Part shown: positions 59,388 to 64,000 of the stretch, in pieces | Layout of the letters: each line of letters begins with the position of its first letter | Position numbering within the stretch: the first letter of the stretch is position 1 | Notes under the pieces: generated by a model | The model's database searches: none | What the model was told of the DNA's origin: nothing | What the model saw: the letters and a program-made list of their open reading frames with translations, nothing else | NCBI GenBank assembly: GCA_034440355.1 | Contig: JAWXBY010000014.1 | Coordinates: 1-64,000, forward strand | From: SZUA-430 sp034440355 | Lineage (GTDB): Bacteria > Pseudomonadota > Alphaproteobacteria > Micropepsales > Micropepsaceae | Reading direction: 5' to 3' | Length of the DNA: 64,000 nucleotides | Made by a program: the position numbers and the translations under genes

Positions 59388-59529
59388 CTCATCCTCCCCC
59401 GCTTCAGCGGGGGAGGGGGACCGCGTCAGCGGTGGAGGGGGGCGACGCGCGTCCGGCGACTCAGAAGGCCCCCCTCCACCATCGCTTCGCGATGGTCCCC
59501 CTCACCCCGCTGAAGCGGGGGAGGATGAG
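59388..59529. repeat. Composite palindromic repeat, copy 2
   Basis: A 142-base element like that at 57398: outer arms CTCATCCTCCCCCGCTTCAG and complement, each self-folding, and an inner ACCATCGCTTCGCGATGGT hairpin, here in the right rather than the left half. The two copies have the same end sequences and enclose the amidohydrolase gene. Confidence 0.85.
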
Positions 59530-59729
59530 AAGCTCCGTACCCTGACGATCGCTCACGCATTACGACAATCCCGTCGCCAACGTGACGCGCACTACGTGCG
59601 GACAAACATCCGCCAAAATCGCTGCAACAAAGCCCAATTCGCATCGCAATCGCGTCGCGATCCAAGCGCCATATCCCCACCGCAAGCGACGCCATAAAGA
59701 GACCCGGCGCCGCTTCGGGGAACCCTCAC

Positions 59730-61982
59730 ATGAAACCGAATCCGCTCCACAGCGGCGCCCTTCGCGGGTCGCCGCGCGTTTTGCTGCGTGCAAGCCTGAT
59801 CGCCGCCGCCGCAACCTTAACCGCCATCGCCATCGGCCCGACCATCACCTGGGCCGATACGACGCCCACCCAAGCCGGCAACGCCGCCCTCCAACCCGCC
59901 GTGCTGGTCACGCCGGATGAGATGCACACCGGCGCCCTCCTTCTGAAGACCACGGAAGGCGGCAAGTACCTCGAGGCCCCGCGCCTCAAGACCGACGTCT
60001 CGATCGACGTCTCGGGCCCCATCGCCCGCGCCCGCATCACCCAACGCTTCGAGAACCCGTCCGACAAATGGGTCGAGGGCGTCTACGTCTACCCTCTGCC
60101 CCAGAACGCCGGCGTCGACACCATGAAGATGCAGGTCGGCGATCGCTTCCTGGAAGGCAAGGTCAAGGAACGAGTCGAAGCCCGCCAAATCTACGAGAAG
60201 GCGGCCGCCCAAGGCTTCAAGGCGAGCCTCATCGAACAAGAACGCCCGAACATCTTCACCAACTCCGTCGCCAACATCGGCCCGCACGAAACGATCGTCG
60301 TCCAGATCGAATACCAAGAGGCCGTCCGCCTCGACGGCGACCAGTTCTCGCTCCGCGTGCCGCTGGTCGTCGGCCCGCGCTACACCCCGCCTGCGACGGT
60401 GGCGATGGTCAGCTACCAAACCGACAACCCCATCGTCGCCATCTCGAACCCGGTGCCGGACGCCAGCCGCGTCACGCCACCGGTGATCCACCCGAAATAC
60501 GGCAAGATCAATCCGGTCAGCCTCAGCGTGAACCTGAAGTCCGGCGTCTCCCTCGCCGCGATCGAAAGCCCGTACCACGCCGCGAAGGTCGACCGCCCCG
60601 ACGCCAAGTCGGCGAACATCACGCTCGACGGACCGGTACCCGCCGACCGCGACTTCGTCCTGAACTGGAAGGTGGCCCCCAACGCCATCCCGCAAGCGAC
60701 GCTCTTCCGTGAGACGGTCGGCAACGACAGCTACTACCTGGCCATGATCGTACCGCCGACGGGCACGAAGAAGGTGCGCCAGCCGCGTGAAGCGATCTTC
60801 GTCATCGACAACTCCGGCTCCATGGCCGGCGAGTCGATGCGTCAGGCGAAGGCCGCGCTCGGCATGGCGCTGAAGCAGCTGAAACCCGGCGACCGCTTCA
60901 ACGTCGTCCGCTTCGACGACACGCTGGAAGTCCTGTTCGCCGACGCGGTCCCCGCCGACGACGAACATCTGGGCGTGGCCGTGCGCTTCGTGTTGGGCCT
61001 GGACGCCAACGGCGGCACGGAAATCTACCCCGCGCTCAAAGCCGCGCTAAAGGACAACACGCCCACCGACACCACGCGCCTGCGCCAGGTGATCTTCCTG
61101 ACCGACGGCGCCGTGTCGAACGAAGACCAAGTGCTGGCCGAAATCGGCAAATCGCTCGGCCGCTCAAGGCTGTTCACCGTCGGCATCGGCTCAGCCCCCA
61201 ACTCCTTCTTGATGGAACACATCGCCAGCGAAGGCCGCGGCACCTTCCTGCACATCGGCTCGGAAGCCGAAGTCGACCAACGCATGACCGAACTCTTCAA
61301 CAAACTCGAAAGCCCGGTCATGACCGACCTGCGCGTGTCAGACGGCGTGAAGTTGGAAACCGCGCCAAACCCGATCCCGGACCTCTACGCCGGCGAACCC
61401 GTGGTGCTGACCGCGTTGACGACCGCACAGTCCGGCAAAGTCCGCCTCGAAGGCCGCATGGGCAACACCCCGTGGTCGACGACGCTGGACCTCGCCACCG
61501 CAGTGAATGGCAACGGCGTCTCCAAACTCTGGGCCCGCTCGAAAATCTCCTCGATCGAAGCCACGCGCTACAAAGGCGCCAACGAAGGCGACGTCGACGC
61601 GCAAGTCCTCAAGGTGGCCCTCAACCACCACCTGGTCTCGCGCCTGACCAGCCTCGTCGCAGTGGACGTCACACCCAGCCGCCCCACCGGCGAATCCATG
61701 TCGAGTCAGAAGATGCCAACGAACCTCCCGCACGGCTGGGATTTCGAAAAAGTCTTCGGCGAAGACACTGACAGCCCGATGATCAAGGCCTCGATCGACA
61801 CAAGCCTGATGACCAAACTCGCCATGCTCGACAAACCGGCAACCGCCGGCAAAGACGGCCAAGGCATCACACTCCCACAAACCGACGCCGGCACAGACTT
61901 CCTGATCCTGTTCGGCCTCGTCCTCCTCGCCAGCGGCACAATCCTAATGTTCGCCGCTCGCACCCGCCTCGTGAAAGCCTAG
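59730..61982 (+). CDS. Sortase-target protein with VIT and von Willebrand A domains
   Basis: A 750-residue exported protein. After the signal region (VLLRASLIAAAATLTAIAIG) comes a VIT domain (about 75-215; ARITQRFENPSDKWVEGVYV, then LEGKVKERVEARQIYEKA). A VWA domain follows with an intact MIDAS start DNSGS at 360-364. The C-terminus is a sorting signal: LPQTDAG at 715, a helix (FLILFGLVLLASGTILMFAA) and a basic end (RTRLVKA). This architecture next to a sortase is the 'marine proteobacterial sortase target' family. The motif here has Asp where Gly is usual in LPxTG. The function of the family is unknown; adhesion or envelope binding is likely. Confidence 0.93.
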   Translation: MKPNPLHSGALRGSPRVLLRASLIAAAATLTAIAIGPTITWADTTPTQAGNAALQPAVLVTPDEMHTGALLLKTTEGGKYLEAPRLKTDVSIDVSGPIARARITQRFENPSDKWVEGVYVYPLPQNAGVDTMKMQVGDRFLEGKVKERVEARQIYEKAAAQGFKASLIEQERPNIFTNSVANIGPHETIVVQIEYQEAVRLDGDQFSLRVPLVVGPRYTPPATVAMVSYQTDNPIVAISNPVPDASRVTPPVIHPKYGKINPVSLSVNLKSGVSLAAIESPYHAAKVDRPDAKSANITLDGPVPADRDFVLNWKVAPNAIPQATLFRETVGNDSYYLAMIVPPTGTKKVRQPREAIFVIDNSGSMAGESMRQAKAALGMALKQLKPGDRFNVVRFDDTLEVLFADAVPADDEHLGVAVRFVLGLDANGGTEIYPALKAALKDNTPTDTTRLRQVIFLTDGAVSNEDQVLAEIGKSLGRSRLFTVGIGSAPNSFLMEHIASEGRGTFLHIGSEAEVDQRMTELFNKLESPVMTDLRVSDGVKLETAPNPIPDLYAGEPVVLTALTTAQSGKVRLEGRMGNTPWSTTLDLATAVNGNGVSKLWARSKISSIEATRYKGANEGDVDAQVLKVALNHHLVSRLTSLVAVDVTPSRPTGESMSSQKMPTNLPHGWDFEKVFGEDTDSPMIKASIDTSLMTKLAMLDKPATAGKDGQGITLPQTDAGTDFLILFGLVLLASGTILMFAARTRLVKA

Positions 61983-61990
61983 ATCACTCC

Positions 61991-62020
61991 CCCCTCTCCC
62001 TTCGAAAGAAGGGAGAGGGG
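61991..62020. repeat. Perfect hairpin between sortase target and sortase genes
   Basis: CCCCTCTCCCTTC, loop GAAA, GAAGGGAGAGGGG: 13 perfect base pairs with a stable tetraloop, starting eight bases after the target stop. No U-run follows, so it is more likely an RNA-stabilising or attenuating element, or a dispersed repeat, than a full terminator. Confidence 0.75.
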
Positions 62021-62042
62021 CCGGGGGTGAGGGATACGCGCC

Positions 62043-62672
62043 ATGCCACACACAACATCAACACTGCCAAACCGCTTCGCCTTGCGCCTCGACATCACCG
62101 AGGCACGCACCTGGATGCTCCTCATCGCCATCCACCTGATAGCGCTCGGCACACTCTTCGCCGGCCACGGCCTCTACATCCGCGCCAAAGCAGAGTTCGC
62201 CCAAATCCTCCTCGAAGACGCTTGGACTAAAACGCTCGCCACCCACCAACCAACAAAAGCCTGGAGTTGGGCCGACACCTGGCCCATCGCCCGCATCACC
62301 GTCCCGCGCCTCAACGAACACGCGATCGTCCTCAAAGAAGCCGGCGGCGAAGCCTTAGCCTTCGGTCCCGCCCATGTCGCCGCTTCACCGATGCCCGGCG
62401 AAAACGGCACGACAGTCATCGCCGCCCACCGCGACACCCACTTCAGCTTCATCAAAAACCTGCAACCCGGCGACGAAATCGACATCACCACGGCGAGCAA
62501 CAAGACAATCCGCTACCGCATGACGGGCTCAACCATCGTCCACGCCCAGGCCTCCGGCATCGTCACGAAAGGCAAGACCCGGCGCCTCGCCCTTGTCACT
62601 TGCTATCCGTTTGACGGCTTGCAGCGAGGCCCACTGCGTTACGTTGTATTCGCCGAACACGTCCAAGACTGA
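62043..62672 (+). CDS. Class GN sortase
   Basis: A 209-residue sortase. An N-terminal membrane helix (WMLLIAIHLIALGTLFAGHG) is followed by the catalytic beta-barrel with His129 (VIAAHRDTHF), Cys187 (LALVTCYPFDG) and Arg199 (GPLRYVVF), the full sortase triad. Sortases cut sorting motifs between Thr and the next residue and join the Thr to an acceptor. In Proteobacteria this class usually has one dedicated substrate encoded beside it, as here 60 bases upstream. The acceptor in a Gram-negative envelope is not known. Confidence 0.95.
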   Translation: MPHTTSTLPNRFALRLDITEARTWMLLIAIHLIALGTLFAGHGLYIRAKAEFAQILLEDAWTKTLATHQPTKAWSWADTWPIARITVPRLNEHAIVLKEAGGEALAFGPAHVAASPMPGENGTTVIAAHRDTHFSFIKNLQPGDEIDITTASNKTIRYRMTGSTIVHAQASGIVTKGKTRRLALVTCYPFDGLQRGPLRYVVFAEHVQD

Positions 62673-62705
62673 TATCGTCCCACGAACAACGTGGAGACTC
62701 GACGC

Positions 62706-63335
62706 ATGAGCACGCTCAAGCTCATCGCATTGGCGTTCCTTGCAAGCCTCGCGGCCCATGCCGCGCACGCCGCCGATGCGCCTGACCCCACACGCGCGCG
62801 CGTCGACAAATTCCACGACGCGCTTCTCACCACAATGAAACAGGGCGAAGCGTTGGGCACCGCCGGCCGTTTCAAGAAACTCGAGCCCGAAGTCGACGCC
62901 GCGTTCGACCTCGCCGCGATGACGAAATTCACTGTCGGTCCGGCGTGGACGAAGATGACGGAAGACGAGCACAAGTCTCTGATCGCAGCCTTCCGCCGCA
63001 TGACCATCGCGAACTACGCCCACAATTTCGACGTCTTCAAAGGTCAGAAATTCGTGACCGATCCCACAGTCGAAGTGCGCGGCCCCGACCGACTCGTCAA
63101 AAGCCAGGTCATCCCCGAAGGCGAGAAACCCGTGAACCTGACCTACCGCCTGCGCGAAGTCGGTGGCACGTGGAAGATCATCGACGTGATCTACGAATTC
63201 GTGAGCCAGCTCGCCACCCGCCGCTCCGAATTCGCATCGACCGTGGCGGCCGGCGGCGCGCCCGCTCTGGTAAAAAAACTCGACGATCTGAGCGACAAGC
63301 TCATGGCGGGGAAGGGCCGCTCCGCGTCTCAGTGA
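62706..63335 (+). CDS. hpnM: HpnM, hopanoid-associated MlaC-like periplasmic protein
   Basis: A 209-residue secreted protein with a signal peptide (LKLIALAFLASLAAHAAHAA) and an MlaC/Ttg2D-like lipid-binding fold: FHDALLTTMKQGEALG, DLAAMTKFTVGPAWTKM, LIAAFRRMTIANYAHNFDVF, LTYRLREVGGTWKIIDV. HpnM proteins are encoded with hopanoid genes, and homologues carry lipids across the periplasm. The start has a GGAG site; a GTG five codons upstream is possible. It runs into, and overlaps by 35 bases, the converging hpnN gene, which supports the assignment. Confidence 0.85.
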   Translation: MSTLKLIALAFLASLAAHAAHAADAPDPTRARVDKFHDALLTTMKQGEALGTAGRFKKLEPEVDAAFDLAAMTKFTVGPAWTKMTEDEHKSLIAAFRRMTIANYAHNFDVFKGQKFVTDPTVEVRGPDRLVKSQVIPEGEKPVNLTYRLREVGGTWKIIDVIYEFVSQLATRRSEFASTVAAGGAPALVKKLDDLSDKLMAGKGRSASQ

Positions 63336-64000
63336 TCTGCATCAACGGCGGCAGCACGAACAACACCACCGCCAGAATCCATCCGAGCGATATCATCAAC
63401 AGCGCGCCCATGCTCGATGTGCCGGGGTGGCTCGAGAACCACAGCGCGCCGAACCCCGACGCCGTCGCCCCCGCGCTGAAAATCACCGCGCGGGTCAGCG
63501 GCGACTGCAGCAAGTTGCGCACCCCGTTGCGCCACGCCATGACAAAGTAGATATCGAACGCGACGCCGATGCCGAACAAGAGCGGCAACGCGATGATGTT
63601 CGCATAGTTCAGCTTCAATCCGATGACGACGCAGGTCGCAAGCGTCAACGCTCCCGCAAGCACCAACGGCACGAGCGCGAGCAGCACGCCCCGCACGCTG
63701 CCTAACGTGATCGCAAGCAATACTGCGATCGCCGCCAACGAATAGAAACCCGCCTCCGCGAAAGCGCCCGTGATCGTGCGCCCGGACTCCTCAAGTGTGA
63801 GCGGTACGCCGACCGCCTGCGGCGCCACCGCCGTCACCGCGGCGACGAACCGCGAGAGCGTCGCGTTGTCCGTCGGATCGCCCTTCGGATAGATGCGCAC
63901 GCGCACCTCGCCGGACGGTGCGATGAAGTCGCGCGCGATTTCCGGCGGCAACGTCTCAAGCGTCACCGCTTCCGCCGCCAACAGACTGCGCACATTGCTG
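63301..64000 (-). CDS. hpnN: HpnN, hopanoid-transport RND protein (C-terminal part only)
   Basis: Only the last 232 codons or so are in the window; the gene runs past 64000. The fragment has a periplasmic piece (SGEVRVRIYPKGDPTDNATL) and about five or six helices (FYSLAAIAVLLAITLGSVRG, LVPLVLAGALTLATCVVIGL, ANIIALPLLFGIGVAFDIYF, MGALLMISLGWILAVVLFVL). The GIGVAFDIYFVMAWRNGV segment is typical of MmpL/HpnN-type RND exporters, with the proton-relay Asp. HpnN moves hopanoids to the outer membrane. Pairing with hpnM supports the name. Its 3' end overlaps the end of hpnM. Confidence 0.85.
   Translation of the reverse strand, partial: SNVRSLLAAEAVTLETLPPEIARDFIAPSGEVRVRIYPKGDPTDNATLSRFVAAVTAVAPQAVGVPLTLEESGRTITGAFAEAGFYSLAAIAVLLAITLGSVRGVLLALVPLVLAGALTLATCVVIGLKLNYANIIALPLLFGIGVAFDIYFVMAWRNGVRNLLQSPLTRAVIFSAGATASGFGALWFSSHPGTSSMGALLMISLGWILAVVLFVLPPLMQITETRSGPSPP

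Noticed and set aside
57398..59529. Repeat-flanked D-aminoacylase gene as a composite transposon
   Set aside because: The flanking elements carry no transposase and look like dispersed palindromic repeats; bracketing alone does not show mobility.

Overview
This window looks like chromosome from a GC-rich, Gram-negative alphaproteobacterium. The grounds are two TonB-dependent outer-membrane receptors, an RND efflux system, hopanoid-transport genes (hpnM and the end of hpnN), a Proteobacteria-type 'class GN' sortase with its target, KdpFABC, and PleC-like histidine-kinase sequence. I cannot fix the genus; a Micropepsaceae- or Caulobacterales-like lineage is a guess. There is no tRNA, rRNA, CRISPR array, prophage or intact insertion sequence that I can see.

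Layout. 0-2.1 kb: start of kdpB, then kdpA, kdpF and an extra 29-residue membrane peptide, all on the minus strand. 2.6-7.3 kb: a small membrane protein and an overlapping operon of two unequal phytoene-desaturase-like FAD proteins plus a GcvT-like folate protein. 7.3-9.8 kb: methionine-salvage genes mtnB-mtnD-mtnC. 10-11.7 kb: ECF sigma factor, probable anti-sigma factor and a metal-sensor-like periplasmic protein. 11.7-15 kb: polyamine-type binding protein, a small protein sharing its membrane anchor, and a glutamine-synthetase-family ligase, which together suggest polyamine uptake and breakdown. 15-20.4 kb: PAS histidine kinase and aminopeptidase N. 20.5-28.3 kb: TonB receptor, LysR regulator and two tandem MocR regulators. 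28.3-34.8 kb: PEP mutase/isocitrate lyase-like enzyme, an unknown protein, and an RND pump with its adaptor and a divergent MarR regulator.

34.8-44.9 kb is catabolic: two acyl-CoA dehydrogenases, a luciferase-like oxidoreductase, an alpha/beta hydrolase and a VOC protein. On the other strand follow a secreted protein, pyroglutamyl peptidase, a YjbR protein, an alkylsulfatase-like hydrolase and a lipoprotein; a lactonase-like hydrolase closes the region. 44.9-49 kb: hybrid histidine kinase, divergent single-domain response regulator and RsgA. 49.2-57.3 kb: a decayed copy of the 3' end of a transporter gene, a small membrane protein, an MFS transporter, an amidohydrolase, a second TonB receptor and two TetR-type regulators; transporter, hydrolase and receptor appear to share an operator sequence. 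57.4-64 kb: a D-aminoacylase-like hydrolase bracketed by two palindromic repeats, the sortase-target/sortase pair, hpnM, and the end of hpnN running off the window.

Most interesting points: (1) the tandem MocR pair has identical promoter architecture but reciprocally damaged PLP pockets, one lacking the Schiff-base lysine and the other the pyridine-binding aspartate; (2) the sortase pair has a variant LPQTD sorting motif; (3) repeated candidate operators tie each TonB receptor to a nearby regulator; (4) a MFS gene relic lies next to an intact homologue.
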